Part shown: piece after piece, positions 23,041 through 30,345 of the stretch
Layout of the letters: each line of letters begins with the position of its first letter
How positions within the stretch are numbered: the first letter of the stretch is position 1
Assembly: GCF_039594555.1 (NCBI RefSeq)
Contig: NZ_JBCNNF010000026.1
Coordinates: 1 to 30,345 of the forward strand
Length of the DNA stretch: 30,345 nt
DNA from: Inquilinus sp039594555
GTDB lineage: Bacteria; Pseudomonadota; Alphaproteobacteria; DSM-16000; Inquilinaceae
Reading direction: 5' to 3'
Translations under genes and position numbers: made by a program
Notes under the pieces: model-generated
The model's input: only the letters and a program-made list of their open reading frames with translations
The model's database searches: none
Told to the model about the DNA's origin: nothing

Positions 23041-23697
23041 ATGAGGAAGGCTGTCGCACCCATTCCCTTCGCCGGGTCCGAACTGCGCGAGCAGCGTCAC
23101 GTCTGCGTCTTCTTCAACAGCGATGACGAAGCCACCCGGGTGCTGCTGCCCTTCGTGAGGGACGGTCTCGCCTGCGGTGACAAGGTCGTGCACATCGCGA
23201 ACCCGGATGAAGGGTCTCGGCATCTGCATCGCCTGGCTGCGGTCGGGATCGACACAGCGGCTGCGGTGAGTTGCGGCCAACTCGAAATGCGCACCAGCAC
23301 AGACGCCTACCTTCGCGACGGCCGTTTCGACCAGGACCGTATGTTGCAGGTCTTCGAGCAGTTGGCCAGCGGTTCTGCAAGGGACGGATTTCCGCTGAGC
23401 CGCATTGTGTGCCATATGGACTGGGCGGCCGAGGTCCGATCGCATCTCGACGACCTGATCGAGTTCGAGGCGCGGGCGAACGACATCTGGGTCCGGCACG
23501 ATGATGCTGTGATCTGCGTCTACGATCTGGCTCGGTTCGGCGGTGACACGGTCATCGACATCATCCGGACGCATCCGATGATCGTCATTGGCGGCACCCT
23601 GCAACACAACCCCTTCTTCGTTCCGCCGGATCAGTTCCTTCCCGAGCTCCGGCGGCGGCGGGCCGGACAGGCGCGGCCGCCCACGACGGCGGTGTAG
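23041..23697 (+). CDS. MEDS-domain (DcmR-type sensory domain) protein
   Basis: The 218-residue soluble protein matches the MEDS domain, the sensory part of DcmR (the dichloromethane dehalogenase repressor), by QRHVCVFFNSDDEATRVLLP followed by FVRDGLACGDKVVHIANPDE, a later MDWAAE stretch and VICVYDLARFGGD. The domain is RecA/KaiC-like, and MEDS proteins lack a clear Walker A, as here. No DNA-binding domain is present, unlike DcmR. Its stop is two bases before the start of the histidine kinase, so it probably acts with the kinase, presenting a ligand signal to it. The ATG has AAGG eight bases upstream. The ligand is unknown; halogenated or C1 compounds are suggested only by family and by the dehalogenase-like genes upstream. 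Confidence 0.85.
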   Translation: MRKAVAPIPFAGSELREQRHVCVFFNSDDEATRVLLPFVRDGLACGDKVVHIANPDEGSRHLHRLAAVGIDTAAAVSCGQLEMRTSTDAYLRDGRFDQDRMLQVFEQLASGSARDGFPLSRIVCHMDWAAEVRSHLDDLIEFEARANDIWVRHDDAVICVYDLARFGGDTVIDIIRTHPMIVIGGTLQHNPFFVPPDQFLPELRRRRAGQARPPTTAV

Positions 23698-23698
23698 C

Positions 23699-26600
23699 AT
23701 GGAACTGCAGCTCGAGCCCCCTGGCGAGGAGATCCGGCGCCTCAAGCACTGCATCAACGATCTGATCAGCTTGCTGGCCCTCCCTGCCGTCTGGGCCGGC
23801 GGTGATCTCGCCCGCATCGCCGACACTTTGCTCGATGCTCTTGCCGCGATGCTGCGCGTCGACGTCGTTTATATTCGTCTGTTGGAGCAAGACGACGGCA
23901 CGCCGATCGAGATGGCACGGGTTGCGCAGACGCTCGGGCCAGCGACGCAGCCGCGGGACATCGGTGTGGCGCTCGAGCGAGAGCTTGGCCATGCCTCATC
24001 GACATGGCCATCGACGGCGTGGATCCAGATCGCAGAGGCCCGGCTTTTTGCCGCGCTGCGGCCGCTGGGCCTGCATGGAGAGATCGGTGTCGTGGTCGCG
24101 GGATCGCGACGGCGGGATTTCCCGTTGCAGACTGAAGAACTCCTCCTAACCGTCGCGGTGAACCAGGCGGTCGTCGCATTGCACGAGGCACGGCTGCTTG
24201 GTGAACAGAAGCATCTTGCACAGGATCTCGACCGACGCGTTGCGGAGCGTACGCGCGACCTCGCGGCAGCCAACGCCGCTTTGACCCAGGAGGTCGCGGA
24301 GCGCCGCCGAGCGGAGGACGCCCTGCGCAGGAGCGAGGAAGCTCTCGCCACTAGCGAGCGCAATTTCAAGCTCATCGTCGACACGATCCCGGCGGTGGCG
24401 TGGACGGCGCGCCCGGATGGGTCGGCCGACTTCTTCAATCAGCACTACCTTGATTATGTCGGCCTGACTTCGGACCAGGCGATGGGCTGGAGGTGGACGG
24501 TAGCCGTGCACCCGGATGACATGCCCGGGCTGGCCGCCACCTGGGAAGGCGTCCGAGCATCGGGCAAGGCAGGGGAAGGTGAAGCCCGGCTGCGCCGGTT
24601 CGATGGTGAGTATCGCTGGTTCCTTTTCCGCGCCAATCCGTTGAGGGATGAATCCGGGACCATTGCCAGATGGTACGGAGTCAATACGGACATCGATGAA
24701 CGAAAGCGCGCAGAGGTAAAGGCTATCGAGGCCGAGAGCGAGTTGCAGCAAGCCTTCGACAGCATTCCCGCGCTTGCCGCAACCTACGATGCCGACGGCT
24801 CGCGCCTTGCAAGCAACAAGCGTGGGAGGGAGTTCACGGGTCTCGCTCCTGAGGACCTGACAAACGGGCGCTGGACTGGCGCAATCCATCCAGACGACTT
24901 TGAAGCGACGGAGAGCAAATGGCGCGCATGCGTTGCCAGTGGGGAATCGTTCGAAGATGAGTACCGGACCCGAGCAGCCGACGGCACCTATCGCTGGTTC
25001 ATGGCGCGCCGCGTACCGGTCCACGATGAGGCGGGCAAGATCATCCGTTGGTATGGCGTCAGCCACGACATCGAGGATCGCAAGCGGGCGGAGACTCTCC
25101 TCGGCGGCGAAAAGCATTTGTTGGAGATGATTGCGACGGGCAGCGCGATCCGCGACGTCCTCAGCGCGTTGTGCCGGATGGTCGAAGGTGCCGCACTCGA
25201 TTGTTATTGCGACATCCATCTGATTGACTGGAACAGTTCGACATTCGAATACGCCGTGGCTCCATCGCTTCCTCCCAGCTACAGCGACCCGGTCGCGCGG
25301 CTCCCCGTCAGCGGCGAGTTGCTGCCGTGCGGAATAGCGGCTCACCAGAAGGTACAGGTGGTCTCGGCGGACATCGAATCGGATCCCCGCTGGTATACAT
25401 CCGCGGTCAGGTCCCATGTCTTGGCGCATGGTCTGAGGGCGGTCTGGAGCACGCCGATCTGCTCGAAGAACGGAGAGGTCCTCGGCACCTTTTGCGTGGT
25501 CCAGCGCAAGGCGGCGGTTCCGTCGCCGTATCACCAGACACTCATCTCGCATGCCTCCCAGATCGCGGCCATTGCAATCGAGCGTTCACGCACGGAAGCT
25601 GCGCTCAGGCGGAGTGAAACCCTGCTTTCGGAAGCTCAGCGCCTCAGTTCAACCGGTGCCTTCTCCTGGTTCGTGGACACCGATGAGGTCGCGTTCTCCG
25701 AAGAGCTCTACCGGATATTCGAATTCGACCCGGGGTCCGTGGTAACCCTGGCGCGAATCCAGGAGCGGATTCATCCCGATGACCTTCCGTCCCTTTCCAC
25801 CCAGATGGCTCGGGTCCGATCCGGCCAGAGCTATGTGGGTTACGAGATCCGACTGCGCATGCAGGATGGCAGGGTCAAGTACCTGCGCACCTTCGGCCGC
25901 GCCATCCGCCACCAGGACGAACGGATTGAATGCCTTACTGCGGTTCAGGACGTGACGGAGCGCCGGATCGCGGAAGAGGCGCTCAGCGCGGCCCGCTCCG
26001 AACTCGCGCACGTCACCCGGATTTCAAGTCTGGGAGCATTGACCGCCTCCATCGCTCACGAAGTCAACCAGCCGCTTTCGGGCATCGTCACCAACGCCAG
26101 CACGTGCCTTCGCATGCTGGGCGCCGAGCCGCCGAACGTCGAAGGTGCGCGAGAGACGGCACGCCGGACCATCCGCGACGGCAATCGCGCCGCCGAGGTG
26201 ATCGCGCGCCTGCGCAGGCTCTTCACGAAGCGCGCCGCCACGATCGAGCCGGTGGATCTGAACGACGCCGCGCGGGAAGTGATCGCTCTGTCCGCCGGAG
26301 ACCTCCAGACAAGCCGGGCTGTGCTGCAGACCGAACTCGCCGCCGACCTTCCACTTGTCTGTGGTGACCGCGTCCAGCTTCTCCAGGTGGTGATGAACCT
26401 TATGCGAAACGCCTTGGATGCCATGAGCGGTGTCGATGACCGACCAAGGCGACTCCTAATCCGGACCGAGGCTGATGGCGAAGGCTGCGCACGCCTGGTC
26501 ATGCAGGACGCCGGGACCGGCTTCGGGCCCGAGGGGACCGAGCGTCTCTTCGAAGCCTTCTATTCGACCAAGAGCGAGGGAATGGGCATCGGGCTGTTCG

Positions 26601-26779
26601 TCAGCCGATCCATCATCGAGAGCCATGGTGGCCGCCTATGGGCGAAAGCGAATGACGACGGTCCGGGCGCGACGTTCGTATTTTCCCTCCCACGGTATGT
26701 CCCGGATCGAACGGAGGCGCGAGGCTGTGGCACGTCATATCCATCGGCCACCGCCTCACCGGGACAAGAACTAATATGA
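23699..26779 (+). CDS. Multi-domain sensor histidine kinase (GAF-PAS-PAS-GAF-PAS-HisKA-HATPase)
   Basis: The product has 1026 residues from the ATG at 23699, one base after the MEDS stop. No membrane segment is visible, so it is cytoplasmic. Order: GAF (35-165), coiled coil (165-218), PAS with PAC (220-345; HPDDMPGLAATWE), PAS with PAC (345-470; HPDDFEATESKWR), GAF (478-625; LPVSGELLPCGIAAHQ), PAS (640-760), HisKA (772-840) with His787 in SIAHEVNQPLSGI, and HATPase (880-1000) with N-box NLMRNALDAM (Asn904), DAGTGFGPEG and STKSEGMGIGLFVSRSI. The kinase core resembles FixL/DctB-type kinases. The PAS domains are of the generic fold-3 type and show no FixL-like haem His. It ends ATGA-overlapped with the receiver gene, so it is the core of a four-gene signalling operon. 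Confidence 0.95.
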   Translation: MELQLEPPGEEIRRLKHCINDLISLLALPAVWAGGDLARIADTLLDALAAMLRVDVVYIRLLEQDDGTPIEMARVAQTLGPATQPRDIGVALERELGHASSTWPSTAWIQIAEARLFAALRPLGLHGEIGVVVAGSRRRDFPLQTEELLLTVAVNQAVVALHEARLLGEQKHLAQDLDRRVAERTRDLAAANAALTQEVAERRRAEDALRRSEEALATSERNFKLIVDTIPAVAWTARPDGSADFFNQHYLDYVGLTSDQAMGWRWTVAVHPDDMPGLAATWEGVRASGKAGEGEARLRRFDGEYRWFLFRANPLRDESGTIARWYGVNTDIDERKRAEVKAIEAESELQQAFDSIPALAATYDADGSRLASNKRGREFTGLAPEDLTNGRWTGAIHPDDFEATESKWRACVASGESFEDEYRTRAADGTYRWFMARRVPVHDEAGKIIRWYGVSHDIEDRKRAETLLGGEKHLLEMIATGSAIRDVLSALCRMVEGAALDCYCDIHLIDWNSSTFEYAVAPSLPPSYSDPVARLPVSGELLPCGIAAHQKVQVVSADIESDPRWYTSAVRSHVLAHGLRAVWSTPICSKNGEVLGTFCVVQRKAAVPSPYHQTLISHASQIAAIAIERSRTEAALRRSETLLSEAQRLSSTGAFSWFVDTDEVAFSEELYRIFEFDPGSVVTLARIQERIHPDDLPSLSTQMARVRSGQSYVGYEIRLRMQDGRVKYLRTFGRAIRHQDERIECLTAVQDVTERRIAEEALSAARSELAHVTRISSLGALTASIAHEVNQPLSGIVTNASTCLRMLGAEPPNVEGARETARRTIRDGNRAAEVIARLRRLFTKRAATIEPVDLNDAAREVIALSAGDLQTSRAVLQTELAADLPLVCGDRVQLLQVVMNLMRNALDAMSGVDDRPRRLLIRTEADGEGCARLVMQDAGTGFGPEGTERLFEAFYSTKSEGMGIGLFVSRSIIESHGGRLWAKANDDGPGATFVFSLPRYVPDRTEARGCGTSYPSATASPGQELI

Positions 26780-27150
26780 AGATGGCGGCCACCCTCGTCT
26801 CGGTAGTCGACGACGACGAATCTGTTCGCGAGTCCTTGCCGGATTTGCTCGTGGAGTTCGGGTTCAATGCGAGGGTGTTTACATCGGCGGAGGAGTTCCT
26901 GGCATCGGACTGCATCGACGGAACCCGGTGCCTGATTCTCGATGTCGCGATGCCAGGGATGACCGGACCGGAATTACAGATGGAACTCGGACGTCAAGGT
27001 CGATCGATCCCGATCGTCTACATCACCGCCCAAAAGGATGAGACCGTACGGCCCCGCCTGATTGAGCAAGGTGCGGTGGAGTGCCTCTTCAAGCCATTCA
27101 GCGATGCCGACCTTCAGCAGGCGCTGGAACTCGCGCTTGACGCGGAGTGA
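26776..27150 (+). CDS. Receiver-only response regulator
   Basis: The 124-residue protein is a single FixJ-like receiver domain. The acidic pair is VVDDDESVRES, the phospho-acceptor Asp56 is in LILDVAMPGMTG, Thr84 is in YITAQ and Lys106 in CLFKPF. There is no output domain. It overlaps the kinase stop by ATGA. Single-domain receivers next to a kinase often act as phosphate sinks, relay intermediates or allosteric partners. Here it is followed by a full FixJ-type regulator, so it may compete with it for phosphate from the same kinase. Confidence 0.94.
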   Translation: MKMAATLVSVVDDDESVRESLPDLLVEFGFNARVFTSAEEFLASDCIDGTRCLILDVAMPGMTGPELQMELGRQGRSIPIVYITAQKDETVRPRLIEQGAVECLFKPFSDADLQQALELALDAE

Positions 27151-27190
27151 TCGATTAAATTTTGCGCAGCAATCGGGTGAGGATACTTCG

Positions 27191-27859
27191 ATGAATACGG
27201 ATCTGGCGACTGCAACCGACAATTGGCCGAGGTTGGCATCCACGCCACAGGAAACGCCCATCGTCTTTGTCGTCGACGACGACATTTCCGTGCGCGAATC
27301 TCTGGAGTTGCTCATCCGTTCGGCGGGGTGGGAGCCGCAGATATGCAAGTCGGCTGAAGAATTCCTGGACTGCCCGGCGCCCGCAGTTCCGAACTGCCTG
27401 ATCCTCGACGTCAACCTGCCCGATCTCAATGGGCTCGACCTGCAGACCCTTGTTTCGGTCGAGCGGACGGACATGCCGATCATCTTCGTCACCGGCTATG
27501 GCAACGTGCCGACGACTGTCAGAGCGATGAAAGCAGGCGCGGTTGAGTTCCTGATCAAGCCGTTAGGTGATGAGGCGTTGCTCGGGGCCGTGGAACAGGC
27601 ACTTCGGCACAGCAGACATGTACAAGTCTTGGAGTCCGAGTTGCGGATGCTCAGGGATCGATACGCTTCGCTGAGCCGCAGGGAGCGTGAGGTAATGGCG
27701 TTGGTAGTGGCGGGGCTGCTGAACAAACAGGTGGGTTTCGAGCTCGGCATCACCGAGATCACGGTGAAGGCGCACCGCGGTCATCTGATGCGCAAGATGG
27801 AGGCCCACTCACTAGCTGATCTCATATACATGGCCAGTCGGCTCGGCATCATGACTTAG
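27191..27859 (+). CDS. FixJ-type response regulator with LuxR output domain
   Basis: The 222-residue protein starts at the ATG at 27191, 40 bases after the receiver gene, with GAGGA upstream. The receiver (about 22-140) has VVDDDISVRES, phospho-acceptor Asp73 in LILDVNLPDLNG, TGYGNVPTTVRAMKAGAVEF and Lys123 in LIKPL, which is strongly FixJ/NodW-like. The LuxR-type helix-turn-helix (about 160-222) reads LSRREREVMALVVAGLLNKQ, then a recognition helix ITEITVKAHRGHLMRKM. It should dimerise and bind DNA on phosphorylation by the upstream kinase. Its targets are not shown; the adjacent hydrolase and dehalogenase-like genes or its own operon are candidates. Confidence 0.95.
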   Translation: MNTDLATATDNWPRLASTPQETPIVFVVDDDISVRESLELLIRSAGWEPQICKSAEEFLDCPAPAVPNCLILDVNLPDLNGLDLQTLVSVERTDMPIIFVTGYGNVPTTVRAMKAGAVEFLIKPLGDEALLGAVEQALRHSRHVQVLESELRMLRDRYASLSRREREVMALVVAGLLNKQVGFELGITEITVKAHRGHLMRKMEAHSLADLIYMASRLGIMT

Positions 27860-28224
27860 GCCAAACCCATCCGTCCGATCACTTTGCTCGGCGTTGCCGT
27901 GGATGGGAGCCAGCGAGCTGGTAATCGCCAGATTGATGAAGATCCGACGGTGCCTTTGATTTCCGCTTCCGGCACTCGCCAGGACGAGGGTGATTTCCGG
28001 TACGGAAGAAGCGAAGCGCCCTGAGGGGTCTGCAAAGGGGACCAAACGACCCCTCCCGATGTTCCGCTTTCGGGAACTCGTCGCAGCGACCAGGATGTCC
28101 GGTTCGGAGCAGCCTGGCTGGCCTCAGAATGGCGGCAATGGGGACGAACCGGGCAGCGGCGGGAAGTTCCGGCAGACGGACAGCTGGTGGAAGGCCGGGG
28201 CCGTTGGCGGCCCCGGCCAGATAG
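27860..28224. other. 365-base convergent intergenic region with hairpin and repeat-like sequence
   Basis: No gene is seen. GAGGGGTC and GACCCCTC (28023-28030, 28048-28055) form an 8-base stem with a 17-base loop, a possible terminator between convergent operons. Around 28060-28110, TTCCGCTTTCGGGAAC and TGTCCGGTTCGGAG resemble reversed fragments of the 41-base interspersed repeat. Confidence 0.45.
28095..28134 (-). repeat. Possible interspersed degenerate repeat, copy 4 (reversed)
   Basis: Read on the minus strand, it starts near CCGCCATTCT and ends CTCCGAACCGGACAT. Both ends match the other copies, but the middle does not align well. Confidence 0.3.
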
Positions 28225-30165
28225 CTATTCGGCAGCGTCGGCGTATCGCTCGCCTTCGGCGATGCCGGCGCTCGGCTCCACCGCTGGTGTGCGGAGTAGT
28301 GCCGGCAGCCAACCGGTCCCGGTCAGAAGCTGTTCCGCCGTCACGGCCATGTCCTGCTTCTTCATGCCTGCCATCCGCTCCGCCGCTTCCTCGGAGACGC
28401 CTTCACACACGGCGGCAACGATGTGTGCCTTGGTGACCCGCTCGAAGTAGCTCTGCGCCGTGGCCGCCCAATAGGCGGACATGTCGAGGCTCAGCGCCTG
28501 CGCCAGCACATCCGCCATGGCCATCGCCTTCGGCCGCTGATCCCAGGGGATCCTGACCGCGAACACGGTCACGGCCGCGCAATGGGCGAACAGGGCCATG
28601 TGGCTGTCATGATCGAGGCCGACGATGAAGCCCCACAGACCGGCCACATCCGCCGGCATTTGCACCGCCCAGGCGGCGTGACGCTCCTCCAGCTTCTGTG
28701 CCGCCGCGGTGTCAGCGATGCCGTGGGCATGGCCGCCGAGGAACGCCGAGTTCGCGCGGATGTCGAGGCAGGCACCGTCCTCCTGGCCCCGGTAGAAAGT
28801 CCGTGCGGCCAAGGCGTGGGTGACAGCGAGCAGCGCCACGTCCGGGTCGTCGCCGAGCGCGAGCCGCAGCCCCAGCGTCCGATGCGCCGTGAGGTCGCGG
28901 ACCAGGCTGTCCGACAGCGGCTTGGCGGCATCCTGGTTGTCGTCTTCATCGCCACCGGCCGCATCCGCCTCGTTTGCAGCAGCATCGTCAATGTCCATGG
29001 CGGAGTCCGCCCCCTCCTCCACTGGCGGCTCGTCCTCCGGGCGGATGAAGCCGCGCTCGATCCGGGGAGCGCCATCGGGGCCGAGCACCACATAGGCACC
29101 GCCCCGTGCGACGACATCCGGATCATAGGCATGCCGCTGCGCCGACAGCCGCTCGATTTCGGCATTCAGCGCATCGAGGCGGGCGGCGACCTCATCCGGC
29201 AGGCCGTCGCCGTCATGCTGCTGGGCCAACGCGTCCCATTCCGCCGACAGCGTATCGAGCATCGCCTGATCCTCGGGCGGAAGCTCCACCGGCTGGGGAT
29301 AGGTCCGGCTCAGTCCGTGGGCATAGGGATAGTCGATGAAGACCTCGACCCATTTCCAACCCTCGGCCCGGACCTCTTCCGCCAGCCGCTCCAGCTTCTC
29401 CAGCGCCAGTCGGTCGAGCAGGCCGGCGTCTTCGAACCAGCCGCCGCTATCCTCGGTGAACAGGTCGCGCAGGATCGTCCCGCCGGCCTCCTCGTAGGCG
29501 GCGGCACCGACGAAGACCGCCCGGCGGTCGCGGGCGGCGACACGCCCCTCGGTCAGCATGCGCCGGATGGTGCCGGGCTCCCGGTTCCAGGACAGGCGGG
29601 CGAAGGCGTCCTCCTGCCGGGCGTGGTCCTCGGTGACCGCGAAGGCCATCAACTGCTCCAGCGTCAGCCCGCCATCGCGATAGACCTGCATCAGCTTCGG
29701 GCTGACGGCGCCGAGCCGCAGCCGCTGCCGCACCACCTGCGAGGTCACGCCGAAGCGGGCGGCGATCTCCTCCGCCCCGAAGCCGTGCTCGTCCGCAAGC
29801 CGCTTGAAGGCTTCGAACTGGTCGGCCGGATGCAGGTTCTCCCGCACCACGTTCTCGGCCAGCGACAGTTCCTCGACCTCCCCTTCCACGATGACGCAGG
29901 GCACGGGGGCGGACTTCGGGGCTTGCTTGCGCTTGACCAGCAGCTTCAAGGCGGCGAGGCGCCGGCCACCGCCGATCACCTCGTACCTGCCGGTCTCGGC
30001 CCCCTCCCCGTCCAGCACTGGCCGGACCGACAGGCTCTGCAGCAGGCCGTGCGCGGCGATGCTCGCCGCAAGCTCCTCGATCCCGGCCTCACGCCCGGTC
30101 CGGCGGACGTTCTGCGGCGAGGGCACGAGCTTCGACAGCGGGATGTCGCGAATGATCGTCGTCAT
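28225..30165 (-). CDS. ParB-like partition/nuclease-domain protein of plasmid or integrative-element type
   Basis: The 646-residue protein starts at 30165 with AAGGAGAG upstream. The ParB N-terminal domain (about 1-110) shows PSPQNVRRTG, ELAASIAAHGLLQSLSVRP, EVIGGGRRLAALKLL and SLAENVVRENLHPADQFEAF. A helix-turn-helix follows (about 120-165; EEIAARFGVTSQVVRQRLRL), then a long C-terminal region with an acidic, Ala/Asp-rich linker (about 380-425). It is about twice as long as chromosomal ParB and is not accompanied by parA here. Such long ParB-like proteins are typical of plasmids and ICEs, where they occur among conjugation and maintenance genes. The GGGRR in place of GERR differs from chromosomal ParB, whose motif binds CTP. 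Its exact role is unknown. Confidence 0.9.
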   Translation of the reverse strand: MTTIIRDIPLSKLVPSPQNVRRTGREAGIEELAASIAAHGLLQSLSVRPVLDGEGAETGRYEVIGGGRRLAALKLLVKRKQAPKSAPVPCVIVEGEVEELSLAENVVRENLHPADQFEAFKRLADEHGFGAEEIAARFGVTSQVVRQRLRLGAVSPKLMQVYRDGGLTLEQLMAFAVTEDHARQEDAFARLSWNREPGTIRRMLTEGRVAARDRRAVFVGAAAYEEAGGTILRDLFTEDSGGWFEDAGLLDRLALEKLERLAEEVRAEGWKWVEVFIDYPYAHGLSRTYPQPVELPPEDQAMLDTLSAEWDALAQQHDGDGLPDEVAARLDALNAEIERLSAQRHAYDPDVVARGGAYVVLGPDGAPRIERGFIRPEDEPPVEEGADSAMDIDDAAANEADAAGGDEDDNQDAAKPLSDSLVRDLTAHRTLGLRLALGDDPDVALLAVTHALAARTFYRGQEDGACLDIRANSAFLGGHAHGIADTAAAQKLEERHAAWAVQMPADVAGLWGFIVGLDHDSHMALFAHCAAVTVFAVRIPWDQRPKAMAMADVLAQALSLDMSAYWAATAQSYFERVTKAHIVAAVCEGVSEEAAERMAGMKKQDMAVTAEQLLTGTGWLPALLRTPAVEPSAGIAEGERYADAAE

Positions 30166-30345
30166 GGTCGCTCTCCTTTGGCAAAACCACCGCGCCTTTC
30201 CCCGACACGGGCGGGGTGGGCGGCGGAGAGCGGCCGGCAGGCCCGCCGAGGGAGGCGGTCCGCACCCGGTCGGAGCGATTGCGGCGGTGCGCAGGATGAG
30301 CGTCAGGGCCGGAACGGAGTGGAGGACGCGCGCAGCGCGTTGCGG
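30166..30345. other. Upstream region of the ParB-like gene, no gene seen
   Basis: This 180-base tail of the window holds no recognisable gene. An imperfect palindromic run rich in GCGC lies near 30325-30345. Confidence 0.3.

Noticed and set aside
22237..23826. Long minus-strand frame of 529 codons
   Set aside because: It lies antisense to the second hydrolase and the MEDS gene and has low-complexity shadow composition.
24146..25552. Long minus-strand frame of 468 codons
   Set aside because: It is antisense to the histidine kinase and has no domain pattern.
1..30345. CRISPR arrays, tRNA or rRNA genes and transposases
   Set aside because: No regularly spaced repeats, no cloverleaf with conserved T-loop, and no DDE or serine-recombinase protein were recognised.

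Overview
The window is a GC-rich stretch of a Gram-negative chromosome or megaplasmid, most likely from an alphaproteobacterium. I infer this from perfect FNR/FixK-type operators, FixJ-like response regulators, a MEDS-domain sensor, a Bradyrhizobium-like porin and a plasmid/ICE-style ParB. Rhodospirillales would fit, but the genus cannot be fixed by eye. No rRNA, tRNA, CRISPR array or intact transposase was recognised.

Region 1 (1-6910) looks like a low-oxygen/stress block. It opens with the C-terminal part of a Crp/Fnr regulator whose recognition helix carries the FNR-type E..SR signature. Next come a small unknown protein, an ABC membrane protein without an ATPase domain, an Hsp20 chaperone, a dienelactone-hydrolase-like protein coupled to an SbmA/YddA-like ABC half-transporter, and two divergent universal stress proteins. 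Three palindromic FNR/FixK boxes (TTGAY-N4-RTCAA) lie in the two divergent intergenic regions, so the block is probably one regulon. The hydrolase lacks all its expected catalytic residues. The ABC ATPase has a broken signature motif and H-loop.

Region 2 (6911-14980) is a patchwork: an outer-membrane porin, a truncated and frameshifted trehalase pseudogene, a small conserved unknown protein, a SAM methyltransferase, a lytic transglycosylase/class A beta-lactamase operon divergent from a LysR regulator, and a GNAT acetyltransferase. A degenerate 41-bp interspersed repeat recurs in the gaps, pointing to repeated rearrangement.

Region 3 (14983-22842) holds a cyclic-nucleotide-domain/thioredoxin-reductase-like flavoprotein without its CxxC. 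Divergent from it is a run of metabolic genes: alpha/beta hydrolase, glycerol-facilitator-type aquaporin, AEC permease, short-chain dehydrogenase, Tat-exported haloacid-dehalogenase-like protein and a second Asp-nucleophile alpha/beta hydrolase. The content suggests uptake and hydrolytic or dehalogenating turnover of a small organic compound. Three promoters here share a -10 element preceded by ACYATCG.

Region 4 (23041-27859) is a tight signalling operon: a MEDS (DcmR-type sensory) protein, a 1026-residue GAF/PAS histidine kinase, a receiver-only regulator and a FixJ-type LuxR response regulator. Its position beside the dehalogenase-like genes makes it a candidate controller of them.

Region 5 (27860-30345) is a repeat-bearing convergent gap followed by a long ParB-like protein typical of plasmids and integrative elements, which probably marks the edge of mobile DNA.
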